From NCBI GenBank assembly GCA_032158295.1, contig CM063246.1:20536135-20600134 (forward strand): a stretch of DNA of 64,000 nucleotides. The letters are read 5' to 3'. This document shows, piece by piece, positions 9,401 to 16,985 of the stretch; position 1 is the first letter of the stretch, and each line of letters opens with the position of its first letter. The notes under the pieces were generated by a model. It saw only the letters and a program-made list of their open reading frames with translations. It ran no database searches and was not told where the DNA came from. Made by a program: the position numbers and the translations under genes. This DNA is from Pycnopodia helianthoides. Lineage: Eukaryota > Echinodermata > Asteroidea > Forcipulatida > Asteriidae.

Positions 9401-11516
9401 TTCAACCGTAGTTCTCCATCTTGCGCCTTTGGTGCTCCATAATCTGTGATTCTCACTCAATCATTTCAACAATTGTATATGGTGCTCCATAATCTGTGAT
9501 TCTCACTCAATCATTTCAACAATTGTATACTAAGTAGGATTTGAATCTTTGCATGGTGGAAGTATAACTAAGAGAGGTTTGCGGTAACACCATGTTAAAA
9601 TCTCTTTTGAGTAGTGTTGGTTTTGAAGAGAACCGGTGGTTAGAACCAACACTACTCAGAAGAGATTTTAACATGGTGTTACCGCAAACCTCTCTTACTA
9701 ATTGTATACTAAGATCAGGTAAAAGAGCGGAGTAACAGCCGTATTTATAACAAAGTCTGGTCTGAAACATGCTCTGGCCAAGGAGACAAAGTGAATGAGC
9801 AGTCTTTATGGGGCTAAGTTGGGGGATTTGGGGGGGGGGGCGTGTAACATAGTTTACCCAAGATGAGAAGAATGAAGAACAACGCTAAGCTGCTAGAGTG
9901 TTCCTCCTCAGCGGAATCACCAGCAGGTAGTTGATGATCTTGCACTGTGGCCTGCTCCGTGGAAAGAACCTCGGTCAGAGTGCCTTGAGTAGAATTCAGC
10001 GTGGTCCTGCTCCCAACGCAAAATGGGAATAACAAACACCTCATGAATATGCAAGACACCTCAATGATTAAATGCAAGACAGCCTACGTGCTTTATTACT
10101 CTAAATCTGGTTCTGATGTGAATTTTTGTTTAATAATAGGCATGTCAGGTCATTGTTTTATATAAAAACTTTATGTACAAAATTGGGAAGATCTTTGCTG
10201 GTTCCTTTGTTTAGATGGGAGGGGGGCAGAAAGAGCAGAGCATGATGATGGTCTGTGTACTGCAGTGCCTGTAACCAGTGTGCCGTTAAACAGCCGTTGA
10301 TTTACATCCACCACCGACATACACACCGGGAACCAACCGCTACAGCAGGGCACCAGAGAACCTTGAGACGCCATTTTGATTTTGTAAAAAAAAGTACAAA
10401 GACTTGTCATCTCTTCTACGATGTGGAGCTAAAAATCGTCAATTTGGAGTACAAAAAATGATCGCTAGTACAGTTAAATGCCTGATGTTGCATCTTAGAC
10501 GTATTTGAATACAGTCCGCGATTTTTGAGCTATTTTGTTTGGTCTTTTTGTCATTTTGAAGCATTTTTTGTGAATGGGTGTCACAAAAATCATAGCAAAA
10601 TGACACTTGTGTCATGAGAGTGAGAAGTTTCCTGGGGCGCTAGTACGACTGAAGAAGTCAAAATTTTTAAAAAAGGGAGCACATTGCCCACTGGGTCTCT
10701 ACTCATTGAATGTTTTTCTTCGGATGATGAGAAAAGTGATCTGTGTTGCTATGCATTTTGTGCTCCCGCACCCATGCTCACACATCAATCAGTACAAGAT
10801 GTTTACAATGGAAGCGCGGATCTTCATTTTATTTTCTGGAATGTCACCTTGACTGAGATATATTTGTTATTTGTGGACATGAAGAACACATAAACCAAAT
10901 TTTACCTTCTTAAAGTTAATTCCGGTAAAAATATGAACAAACATTAGATGAACTTTTGTTTGTGTAGACATGTAGAGAAGCTTTACCCAAGACGTCAGTG
11001 CAGTGCAACTGGACACCAGGGCTAAGTAAAGTAGCATTTTATCTGTAAGTAACTCAGTTTAATAATCACGACTACATGGACCAAAAATTACAGCGAGCAA
11101 AGAAATAAGATTGCATTGATTGGTGCTAGGTAGCCTAGCTAGCCATATAAAAAAAATACAATGACATTGACAAATAAATAAGGGCCAAGGATACGAAGTG
11201 GAATGGCTCTGTTTCCATCATTGGGATACGGTTGTTGTATGACTTCTGACAGTTGGCGAACAAAGATATTGACAAAATATGAACGTTAACTAAAACAGAT
11301 TTCATACCCCGTTCCATTAACCAACGATGTTTCTTCACTCATGCCGTCTACAGAGGCTGCTGCTGTGATGGTGCCCGGTGGGTGTGAACCGCCGGCAGCA
11401 CCTCGCTTAACAATCCTCACATCATCATCTCTATCGTTGACTTCAAAAGCACAGCAAACATTCAAGTATACCAATTGTAAAACGAGCACTAAAAAGGGCA
11501 GAATAAACCGTTTCAT
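293..11516 (-). CDS. SLC9A8: Na+/H+ exchanger, SLC9A8/NHE8-like (3' part outside window)
   Basis: Eleven coding exons (11308-11516, 9858-10006, 7808-7953, 6773-6856, 5486-5587, 5167-5345, 3384-3522, 3044-3149, 1879-1995, 1023-1105, 293-404) join with compatible phases into about 475 residues. Seen: an N-terminal signal peptide (MKRFILPFLVLVLQLVYLN...), an N-glycosylation-rich lumenal stretch, then segments nearly identical to vertebrate NHE8: FKFHYLPESVAVV, MFFLILLPPIIFESGYSLHK, GNFFQNIGSI, SFAFGSLISAVDPVAT, the ion-binding ND block NMLVFGESILNDAVSIV, LLKHVDLRKTPSLEFG, GIVMSHYTHHNLSP, RALNIFPLSFL and VMWFSG. Family knowledge: NHE8 is an electroneutral Na+(K+)/H+ antiporter of Golgi, endosomes and apical membranes. 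The last exon here stops in phase 1 after MWFSG, so the exon with the expected GAIPYAL block and the cytoplasmic tail are off the left edge. Ten introns use GT-AG except one AT-AC intron. No frameshift is seen. Confidence 0.95.
515..875. repeat. Degraded fragments of the TTAA-CCCTC (piggyBac-like) MITE
   Basis: In NHE8's 3'-most visible intron, gtgtgtactgcgtagatgca followed by tcaccacatgatatcat, and nearer 800 ttcaaaaccacagaggatga, match internal pieces of the elements at 6511-6739 and 8155-8384. Ends are lost. Boundaries are approximate. Confidence 0.5.
1023..1105 (-). CDS. SLC9A8: NHE8 coding exon 10
   Basis: Encodes ETCVFVYLGLAIPTFNHNFQ and PAFTIWTL. Acceptor TTGCAG|AGACT, donor TTA|GTAAGT, ending in phase 0. 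The next intron carries G-runs and an inverted-repeat fragment. Confidence 0.93.
1619..1845 (+). repeat. Dispersed repeat, copy 1 (second copy at 50585)
   Basis: Shared words with 50585-50810 in the same order: gaatgtgaaaattcct, actctgtgcatcaccagaaa (ccctgtgcatcaccagaaa in the other), tttggacgcaatgt/tttggacacaatgt, ctcaagga. It is preceded by a 21-bp tandem doubling, gcaaagatgagatttgcagaa, at about 1590-1633. No coding potential or recognised family. Confidence 0.6.
1879..1995 (-). CDS. SLC9A8: NHE8 coding exon 9
   Basis: Encodes GIMSILFCGIVMSHYTHHNL and SPITQINVQQTFRTLAFLA, one of the most conserved NHE blocks. Acceptor TTTTAG|GTATC, donor GCAG|GTGAGT, phase 1. Confidence 0.95.
2084..2272 (+). 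repeat. tRNA-derived SINE, full head and ATT tail
   Basis: The head has a pol III box A (TGGCCGAGCGG) and box B (GGTTCGAGTCC) at tRNA spacing, followed by a body (ccttaaggaagacactt ... gcgcttcgagacacctgtag) and an AT-rich tail of ATT units. It sits inside an NHE8 intron. The same family occurs inverted at about 7650-7775 and 23745-24055. It is not called a tRNA gene because no acceptor stem forms. Confidence 0.8.
2310..2456. repeat. GGGCCCAATTTCAT family, degraded copy
   Basis: Starts ggcccaattccataaagcc and keeps the internal AAGCA/GCTTA motifs typical of the family (see 56610-56852), but its far end is eroded. Confidence 0.45.
2641..3015. repeat. 73-bp tandem array, five units
   Basis: The phrase catccatcctgtaac recurs at exact 73-bp steps (anchor positions 2673, 2746, 2819, 2892, 2965). 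Units 2-3 and 4-5 alternate two variants (taaccatcc/gatacgacc versus tagtcatcc/gatatgacc), so the true period is partly a 146-bp dimer. Each unit contains the hairpin GACCTTG...CAAGGTC. The array ends 28 nt from an NHE8 splice donor. Confidence 0.95.
3044..3149 (-). CDS. SLC9A8: NHE8 coding exon 8
   Basis: Encodes LLKHVDLRKTPSLEFGIIMI then FSYLPYVLSEGLKLS. It begins after an AC acceptor (see the AT-AC intron) and ends with a normal G|GTAAGT donor in phase 1. A 73-bp tandem array starts about 28 nt into the following intron. Confidence 0.95.
3150..3383 (-). other. U12-type AT-AC intron in NHE8
   Basis: On the minus strand the intron begins ATATCCTTTT, a full match to the U12 donor consensus RTATCCTTT. 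It ends ...ACCTTGACCTTAAAGCAC. ACCTTGAC matches the U12 branch-site consensus TCCTTRAC at seven of eight bases, with its branch A 11 nt from the exon, inside the known U12 window. There is no polypyrimidine tract. Joining the flanks gives ISAL|LLKHVDLRK, in frame and colinear with vertebrate NHE8 (ISALVLKHIDLRK). Length 234 nt. Confidence 0.9.
3384..3522 (-). CDS. SLC9A8: NHE8 coding exon 7
   Basis: Encodes a variable loop followed by the helix SAAVGILLGLISAL. The acceptor is ACAG|TACTGTG. The exon ends at CTC followed by ATATCCTTTT, a U12-type donor and not GT. Ending here, in phase 0, restores the family sequence ISAL-LLKHVDLRK; the nearby GT at TTTT|GTAATA gives the wrong phase. Confidence 0.9.
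3523..5166. other. NHE8 intron: no gene, repeat fragments
   Basis: Open frames of 114 and 152 codons on the plus strand (3568-4026) have no recognisable domain and overlap each other in different frames, so they are not called. 4130-4280 is a fragment of the TTAA-CCCTC MITE (ccaactcactggaaaatgtt, cagtaggagggcc). About 5060-5160 is a repeat tail (gcgccttggagtccagtcat ... ATT tract). Confidence 0.6.
5060..5160 (+). repeat. SINE/LINE 3' tail with (ATT)n
   Basis: tttgtacagcgccttggagt ... ggccctttataagcataa followed by about 23 bases of ATT repeats, immediately before the NHE8 donor at 5166. This is the usual 3' tail of a retroposed short element; its 5' part is not recognisable. Confidence 0.6.
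5167..5345 (-). CDS. SLC9A8: NHE8 coding exon 6 (ion-binding ND block)
   Basis: Encodes the transport core: SFAFGSLISAVDPVATLAIF and NMLVFGESILNDAVSIVMS, containing the acidic and Asn-Asp residues that bind the cation in this antiporter superfamily. Acceptor CCAG|GCT, donor TCTGA|GTGAGT, ending in phase 2. Confidence 0.97.
5486..5587 (-). CDS. SLC9A8: NHE8 coding exon 5
   Basis: Exactly 34 codons, GNFFQNIGSIMVFAVFGTVI then SASVVGGGLFFLGQ, aligning without gaps to the vertebrate segment. The acceptor follows a C-run (CCCCCCCAG|GGT) and the donor is CAG|GTAATC. Confidence 0.95.
5626..6010. mobile_element. MITE family A, TTAA target site, copy 1
   Basis: Perfect terminal inverted repeats: starts AGGAACATTACAGAATTGGT and ends with its reverse complement, flanked by TTAA on both sides (5622-5625 and 6011-6014). 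About 385 bp, no ORF. Inverted relative to copies at 14699 and 48508. Its left end is 38 nt from the NHE8 exon 5 acceptor. Confidence 0.95.
6292..6438. repeat. TTAA-CCCTC MITE fragments in tandem
   Basis: Two partial ends (gacagtaggagggttaactg at about 6290 and cagtaggagggttgactgtg at about 6408) each followed by the family's tgtactgtg...caccacat segment. They abut the full copy at 6511. Confidence 0.7.
6511..6739. mobile_element. piggyBac-like MITE (family B), copy 1
   Basis: TTAACCCTCTTGCTGTCTGA at the left, with inverted CACTGACAGTAGGAGGGTTAA at the right end. TTAA target site and CCC termini are the piggyBac pattern. Inner sequence is the reverse complement of 8155-8384. A second short GTAGGAGGGTTAA end lies at 6751-6763, a few bases from the NHE8 donor at 6767-6772. 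Confidence 0.88.
6773..6856 (-). CDS. SLC9A8: NHE8 coding exon 4
   Basis: Exactly 28 codons encoding DYEMMDPTMFFLILLPPIIF and ESGYSLHK. Acceptor ACAG|GAC, donor AAG|GTAAGA, phase 0 on both sides. An inverted-repeat element abuts the donor. Confidence 0.95.
7190..7345 (+). repeat. tRNA-derived SINE, second family, copy 1
   Basis: TTGGCGTAGTGATTTC (box A-like), cctttcacctcggtggaccc, GGTTCAAATCC (box B) and the body fcctgggtttccccagttggg-like segment tgggtttccccagttggg with tcctcccacatctaaaa. Related to 63740-63900. Lies in an NHE8 intron. Confidence 0.65.
7490..7777 (-). repeat. tRNA-derived SINE, first family, inverted copy
   Basis: On the minus strand the head reads gtggccgagcgatttagctc and runs to a degraded box B (gggtcggaatcccgg), then ttgtgtccttgagcaagatg, the same order as 23745-24055. 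Its head end is about 30 nt from the NHE8 exon 3 donor. Confidence 0.7.
7808..7953 (-). CDS. SLC9A8: NHE8 coding exon 3
   Basis: Encodes ALSIILVHLLIKFKFHYLPE and the following SVAVVGLGVLIGLVSLL, the strongly conserved first transmembrane pair. Acceptor GACAG|CTC, donor ACG|GTGAGC, ending in phase 0. Confidence 0.95.
8155..8384. mobile_element. piggyBac-like MITE (family B), copy 2
   Basis: TTAACCCTCCTACTGTCAGT at the left and GACAGCAAGAGGGTTAA at the right. The inner sequence (ggcaacattttccagtgagt, gtgcacagagctaactgtgt) is the reverse complement of 6511-6739. About 230 bp, no ORF; sits in NHE8's intron between exons 2 and 3. Confidence 0.9.
9215..9438. mobile_element. MITE family F (GAGTGCCGAAGGCGCAAGAT), copy 1
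   Basis: Left end gagcgacaaaggcgcgagat and right end atcttgcgcctttggtgctc are inverted repeats. The interior (ctatctattgttgga-like, ttgatagcaatggtcattg, gttgaaatggcgtc) matches 62420-62639 throughout. Confidence 0.85.
9431..9529. repeat. 50-bp direct tandem duplication
   Basis: ggtgctccataatctgtgat...caacaattgtata occurs twice back to back (9431-9480 and 9481-9529) with no internal mismatch apart from the junction. It starts inside the right end of the MITE at 9215-9438, so it duplicated element end plus flank. Confidence 0.95.
9569..9697. repeat. Near-perfect 54-bp-arm hairpin
   Basis: Arms 9569-9622 and 9644-9697 are inverted copies with one mismatch (tctcttttgag versus tctcttctgag), loop 21 nt. 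The arm begins taagagaggtttgcggtaac. Such arms are typical of fold-back MITEs; no ORF. Confidence 0.95.
9858..10006 (-). CDS. SLC9A8: NHE8 coding exon 2
   Basis: Encodes a Ser/Thr/Gln-rich lumenal stretch ending EEEHSSSLALFFILLILG, the start of the first core transmembrane helix, equivalent to the E-E-x-S-S-x-x-x-F-F region of vertebrate NHE8. The acceptor is GCAG|GACCAC and the donor is G|GTAAAC; phases fit the neighbours (2 in, 1 out). Confidence 0.85.
10007..11307. other. NHE8 first intron: nothing recognised
   Basis: No exon, repeat with identifiable ends, or RNA gene was found. Short ORFs on the plus strand (10255-10893) lack homology and are in mixed frames. Confidence 0.6.
11308..11516 (-). 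CDS. SLC9A8: NHE8 coding exon 1
   Basis: Starts at the ATG at 11516 and encodes a hydrophobic signal peptide followed by a variable, hydrophilic lumenal segment ending VNGTG. The donor is G|GTATGA and the exon ends in phase 2. This start is chosen because it gives a classic signal peptide and no in-frame upstream extension is needed; the family N-terminus is poorly conserved. Confidence 0.85.
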
Positions 11517-11766
11517 ATTATTTGAAAAAAATGTGTATTTTTATAAACAATTTATCAGGTCATTAGCGACAAGGAAACACGAAATAAACCTGCTGAACGA
11601 TCGCCCTATGTTGTTTTTCTGTGTACGTTTCATTATAAACGTGTGGTTCCTTAAAATGGAATTGCAGTAAACGAAACACATAGGCGTTTGGTGCCAGTCA
11701 TTCTTATCATCGTCAACAGAGGGCGCAATCAGACTGGAGGGCAGCAATCAGACTGGAGGGCAGCAA
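11517..11766. promoter_or_regulatory. NHE8 5' flank up to the duplication breakpoint
   Basis: Only about 250 bp separate the NHE8 start codon (minus) from the truncated sulfotransferase copy (plus). NHE8 transcription should start in or near this interval by position; no clear TATA or initiator was identified. 11722-11770 holds 2.5 copies of a 19-bp unit (CAGCAATCAGACTGGAGGG). Confidence 0.4.
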
Positions 11767-11770
11767 TCAG
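11722..11770. repeat. 19-bp tandem repeat at duplication breakpoint
   Basis: gcaatcagactggaggg, then cagcaatcagactggaggg, then cagcaatcag, where the last ATCAG is also the first sequence shared with the intact sulfotransferase copy (ctatcag at about 17180). Homology between the two copies begins at this point. Confidence 0.9.
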
Positions 11771-12685
11771 TACACTCCCTGCTTGAACTCAACTGTCTGT
11801 GGTAACAACACATTCATTAAAGCTCCCTTGTCGGATGACGAATTAGAGAAGCGGCAGTGCAAGAGTCGGCTGCCCGGGGCCATCATCATCGGGACGAAAA
11901 AGTCCGGGACGTCGGCACTGCAGACGTTCTTGAGCTACCACCCGGACATTGCTGCAGCCATAGGGGAGGCACATTTCTTCAATAGGCCGCTGTACCGCTA
12001 CGGAGAAACACTCTACAAGAAGACGATGCCGCTCAGCTCCAAGCAGCAGGTGACTCTGGAGAAGACACCCATCTACTATGCCTACTACCCGCTAGGCGTA
12101 CACCGCCGAATGCACAGGTTACTACCAAACGCCAAGCTCATAATCATAATGAGGGATCTCGTCAAAAGAGCGATATCAGACTACTTCATGGAAAAAAGGT
12201 ATTTCTTGGAATCGGGCAAGAAGCTCTCACCAAAAACACTAGAAAGCTACCATGGATACGATCTCGGGGACACCTTCGAGAAGTCTGTGTTGACCGCAGC
12301 AAACGGTAAGGTGAACGGGGCAAGTAAATTCGTGAACCTCTCAGCCTACAACAAATCTTTAGTTCACTGGTTAGCTTTTTTCCCGCGTAGTAGTCTTCTG
12401 GCCATAGACGGAGACGCGTTCCTGAGAGATCCCCTGCCGGCCCTCAAAGAAACCGAACGCTTCTTAGGAGTCCGGAGGTTCTTCGACAATAAGTCGTTCT
12501 TTACCGAAGAGAATCGAGGGTTCCACTGCCTGGCCAAGCCCGTGCGGACCTGCTGGAAGAACACAAAACGAACGCCCCACCCATCGATCCCAGAACACGT
12601 TCTTCATAAATTAAAGAGCTTTTACAAGCCATACAATCGAAATCTAGTTAAATTACTTAATCAGACGTTTGATTGGGCAAAGTAG
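11767..12685 (+). pseudogene. Heparan-sulfate 3-O-sulfotransferase, 5'-truncated duplicate
   Basis: Open for about 300 codons and about 97% identical to residues 68-371 of the intact copy at 16986-18101, ending with the same stop. It lacks the N-terminal tail, transmembrane anchor and stem: homology starts at Y68 (TACACTCCC), and the frame has no ATG upstream of the internal Met at 12026, with an in-frame stop at 11681. Starting at that Met would remove the 5'-phosphosulfate-binding motif GTKKSGTSAL. The 3'-phosphate-binding RDPVKRA motif reads RDLVKRA here (CCC to CTC), a normally invariant Pro. I count roughly 14 amino-acid changes but only about 8 silent ones, suggesting relaxed selection, and the 3' AATAAA at 18225 is AATAAC here. 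A spliced upstream exon could still give it a start, so it is called a probable pseudogene. Confidence 0.75.
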
Positions 12686-13174
12686 CCCAGCATATTGGTC
12701 AATGTATCCCATTTCAACCCAAGACGGCCATGTCGACTTGTTGTAATTTTAATTCTGCAATAACAATAACAGTTAAAATGCCACATGTATTCCCATATAA
12801 TGTTAACACATACACAGTGTCTATTTACTTAACTTATCTTTATGGCAACTGCCGCACACGACTTGTCTGCTGGAAACTGCCTCAATAGTGCCCGCAAAAC
12901 ATTCTGTTGAAATGACAGATTTGAGAGTAATTTCTTTTAGGGATTGTAGAAATTTGGTCCAGTGTTGTACGTTGGGGTTATTGACTCTGAACTTTAGGTA
13001 GGGGTAAAAAAAAACTTGAAAAAAGTTCTACTTTGCTCACATAGGTAGTGTACCTTGAAGATAGCCGCTTTTCTGGCTGTAAATTAGCACTCGTGGTGCT
13101 ATTCTTATTTGTGACGGACGTGGCTCAAGGAGCCTATTAAGGATAACAAATAAAAGCATTTTTTAAAACAAAAT

Positions 13175-13578
13175 CAGGGTTCGAATTTGACACTGGACCG
13201 CAGGCCCGAGGCCAGTGATTTTAGCATTGGGCCAGTAGACTCATGACCAGACAAGTCCGGCAGTCTTGTGGTTTTAATTCAATAACAATTCATGTACATG
13301 TATACCTCACTCTATAACATCTTGAACAGAAACAAATTATGTTCAAATGTTGACTTTGAGTACTGATTTGAAATATACTTGAAATATACCCTTAAAGACA
13401 AATGAGGTCAATCTTCTCTTATATGTCTTAGTGCTTGTCCAATTAAATGCAAGTTAAACTGTGCAAGGAAGTCTTTTCTAGTTTGAATCTGGTCTTGTAA
13501 AATTATTTCTGGTCCAGTAAACTTTTTGAGATACAAGTCCTGTGGTCTTGTGGATTTGTCTCCCAAATTCGAGCCCTG
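13175..13578. mobile_element. hAT-like CAGGG MITE inserted in the left duplication unit
   Basis: Ends CAGGGTTCGAATTTG and, inverted, CAAATTCGAGCCCTG; flanked by AAAAT on both sides (13170-13174 and 13579-13583), a 5-bp target duplication. The right duplication unit near 18970-18985 reads straight through without it. No ORF. Further copies: 55761-56030 (inverted) and 1-58 (fragment). Confidence 0.9.
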
Positions 13579-14088
13579 AAAATGTTCGTGTATTAATTTG
13601 AAGAGTTAGCATTATACATTGAGCTACTTCTATAGTGTGGTGCACCCATAATAGTTAGTGAAAAGAAGGATCGATATGACGCTGTGCTCAGTGAACCAAT
13701 GGTGACCCACAGCCAACCACGGGTAGGCCTAGTACTAGACATCTTTGCCCAAGTTCAGTATCAGTATCACACTACCACTATTGCTGGCAATATTGAATAC
13801 AAATTTATTTTAATCATAATAAAAGTGGAGTGCCGTTTCACAATAAATCACTTCAGCCTTGCTGCTGCCGTAAAATGTTCGTCATTATAATACAAAGGCG
13901 GGGGCGGGGGGGGGGGGTATGGTGGCTCTGACGGGACACCGCATATCGCAAATATTATGTGCGTATACGTATGCGATATTGTGGAATTAGTCGCAAATTT
14001 GTGCGCTGACGTATTTTTTGTATATGTCGCAATGCGATTATAATTTATTTGCGTGGATTTTATTGCATACTTTGTCGCAAACCTTTGT

Positions 14089-14223
14089 AGGCCGTGTCCG
14101 AATTGGCGGCTACGGCTACGGCTAGATTTCTGCGTCATCATGCGTGGAAGTATAGTACATCCTTAGCAACACCCTTAGCAACAGTCGTAGCCGTATCCGT
14201 AGCCGCCAATTCGGATACGGCCT
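14089..14223. mobile_element. MITE family H (AGGCCGTRTCCGAATTGGCG)
   Basis: Long inverted repeats of about 35 bp: aggccgtgtccgaattggcg at the left and cgccaattcggatacggcct at the right, each followed inward by tandem gctacg units. Between them lies ttagcaacacccttagcaac. 135 bp in all. An interrupted copy is at 49966-50247. Confidence 0.92.
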
Positions 14224-14698
14224 CAGTGATCCCTAGGGAGTACGTGGCACTATAGCACGACGGTCGTCAGGCACCTGTAATTGTTACTAGACATTAGAGT
14301 GTACCGAGGAACTTGGCACCAGACTAAGTCTCGCCATTCGGAAGACTCACCTCGTTTGCTTCGCAGTAATGACTGTTGCTATACAATGACAACCGCCTAG
14401 CCTCGACTGGACGTAAGAAACTCCCCAGATCATTAGAAATGTTATTCAAAGGTTATGCGACATCGCAAATAATATTCGCATAATGCGCACGTTTTAGGCG
14501 GTTAAGTTAGCGTAAAACTCGTTGAAAATGCACACACAACAAATCGTGCACAGAGGCGAATTTTGACATTTTGACCTATTAAAACCCCTCAAACGAGGCT
14601 CAGTTTGGGACTAAATTGTATCTGCATTAATACGTTGTCAGCATTTGCCTCCAACATTTTATGAAGGTTAAGAGGATCTGTTTTGATTATTGGCTTAA

Positions 14699-15088
14699 AG
14701 GAACATTACAGAATTGGTTTTTGCTAACAAAACAAATTGCTGGCAGTGTAAGCACTTTATGTAATCCACCATATACATAAACTGACAAACCTGTAAAAGT
14801 TTGAGATCGATCGGCCATCTGGGTCACGAGAAAATAGTGAAAAACCGATTACACATTTGCATGAATCATAGATCACAAAATGAATAAAACGATCACTGAG
14901 CGATAAACTCCAATCGGAAGATTAGTTTATTAATTTCTCATCAAATATGGCATTTCAGACAGAAATAATTATTTCAAGGGATGTTTTCTACTATCATCAT
15001 CATCATTAGACCGTGTAAGTTTTATGTAAATCTGTGATAAAAAAGTATATTTTACAAGTTTTTTCTTACGCAATTCTGTAACGTTCCT
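14699..15088. mobile_element. MITE family A, TTAA target site, copy 2
   Basis: Starts AGGAACATTACAGAATTGGT and ends (inverted, one change) GAATTGCG..., flanked by TTAA at 14695-14698 and 15089-15092. Interior matches 48508-48890 in the same orientation. Confidence 0.93.
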
Positions 15089-15092
15089 TTAA

Positions 15093-16985
15093 CGGTTTCT
15101 TTAACCAAGTGTGTCGTTCACATGTCCAGGTCTTGCCTGAGTAAAAATTAAGCTGACTTAATTGCTTAATTCATTAGTCTATATAATTTTCGGTTCATCT
15201 ACCACTGACAATTGACATACCGATTTTGTACAGAGAACGCTGGCAGAGTTTTGTCCTGCCCCTTCTAACCAAACCACCAACCCTTGATTATCGACATCCC
15301 CTGTAGGACGTTTGAAGTATGAACATTCTTCGTACGTTTAGTTACCTGATTTGACCTGGCTTCCTGTCCAAACTGGAATTCCCCCAGAAACGTCTTTTGT
15401 AAAATAAAAAAAAGCTCGATTTAATGGTGTCCTGTTTATATCTATATATTTTGTTTGATTTAACTTGTGTTCATATTTCATGGATGGGGTTTGTTCCGTT
15501 TTCGGAATACAAATTTATACAATACATTGATTTATCTGCTCTTCACACAACCCGAAAAACCTAGTGTTTGTTTCTAATAACTCTTCATGTTTTCTTCGCC
15601 CCCTTTTTCTTTAACAAGAAATAATGATATCAATTTAAAACTAAAAACAAAAAAAATCCCTAATTGTCCATTGCAATTCATTTAATACTATATACATACT
15701 TCTCACCAACAAAGCACACAATGTACTTTGTAATTGGTCATCTATTTGTTGGGGATAAAAATGCTACTACCATCGGCTTCCGGAGGACAATGTCTAATCA
15801 AGCTCATAACAAAATACAATAGAGCATTGTTCCTTAATTAGTGTCTTTGACCGATGTTTCTTAAAAATGACCATATGATTTAAAATTTTCGTCAAATTCA
15901 TTATTTTGTTCTTGGGAAATAATGTTTCAATCTAATCTATATTTTGCAAACTGTATTTAAGTTGCATATTGAACATCTCAGTGAAGGATATTAACTCCAC
16001 TTTAAAAATAATTCTGGACGGAAATTGATCATCCATACTTTTAACACCTGCGTGCATCAAAACGGAAAGACAATTAATACAAGACATTCCAAACGTCCGA
16101 AGTTACCATACTTTAACATTCAACAACAATTCGAGTTTAAGGTTACTTGTCCTCGTCGCAGCATTTCACTCCAATAGGCCTACCGTCCAATGCATGATTG
16201 CACATGGACAGAAGTTCCGGCACCATGCATGCATGACCAAAACATGAAACGTGATACGTGTAGAAGAACAGCATCCACCATACGAACCAAGTCCAAATAA
16301 CCTTCAACATAGACACGGGTTTTCCTTGGTGCATATAACTTCGACGTTGTCCACAGTAGAGGCACCCGTTGCTTTGGCGGTTGGAACTGGGGGTTACAAA
16401 TTGAGAACACCTACCTATAATTCTTTCCCGGACACCAATACCAGAGACCGACAGGACGCAAGAAGACCAGGTACAAGTTTGTCGTTGATACACCAGTGCA
16501 TGGCTCGTTCGGGGCCGTCACACCCTCTAGACATGCACGTTTTAATAGAAAAGTTTATGATGTGTACATGTATTATCACAGTCAGGTCAGGTCGAGCAGT
16601 CTTGTCCGAAGTATAACGAGTACCAGAATGATTTGGCATTGGGCATTTTATGTCTATATTATAGTTGATAAACTGTTTTCCCCAAAACAAAAAAATGTAC
16701 TTCCTACAGCATGTAAATGTTCATGATGTCGAACCCCCCTTTTAAAGTTTCTGTTTGTAGTAATATTGATTGACATTTTCAATTTATGTTTTTCCCCACT
16801 CCGTTTTACAGATAAAATACTCCAACACCAGACAAATGATCCTACTGCGGCTGACTTACCCGGACTGTGGTATCCCAAGACTTTTAGAAGGCTGGACAGT
16901 CATCATACCATTGTACCACACACAAACCCCTCAAAACCAAGCAGACGAAACAAAACCAAAACTACAAACAAACAAACAAACGTAA
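15093..16985. other. 5' flank of the intact sulfotransferase gene
   Basis: No recognisable gene or repeat. A possible splice acceptor (CCGTTTTACAG|ATAAAATAC) at about 16810 could begin the exon that carries the start codon, leaving a 5' UTR of about 170 nt, but no matching donor was established. ORFs on both strands around 16143-16726 overlap one another and show no family resemblance. Confidence 0.5.

Larger units (their letters stand above)
11767..14545. repeat. Segmental duplication, left unit
   Basis: Matches about 17184-19915: coding region, then 3' flank blocks in order (aagacggccatgtcgacttg, tgactctgaactttaggtag, gctacttctatagtgtggtg, gccttgctgctgccgtaaaa, ataaaactcgttgaa). It differs by indels, including a mobile element at 13175-13578 absent from the right unit and sequence around 18243-18640 absent from the left. 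Confidence 0.85.
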
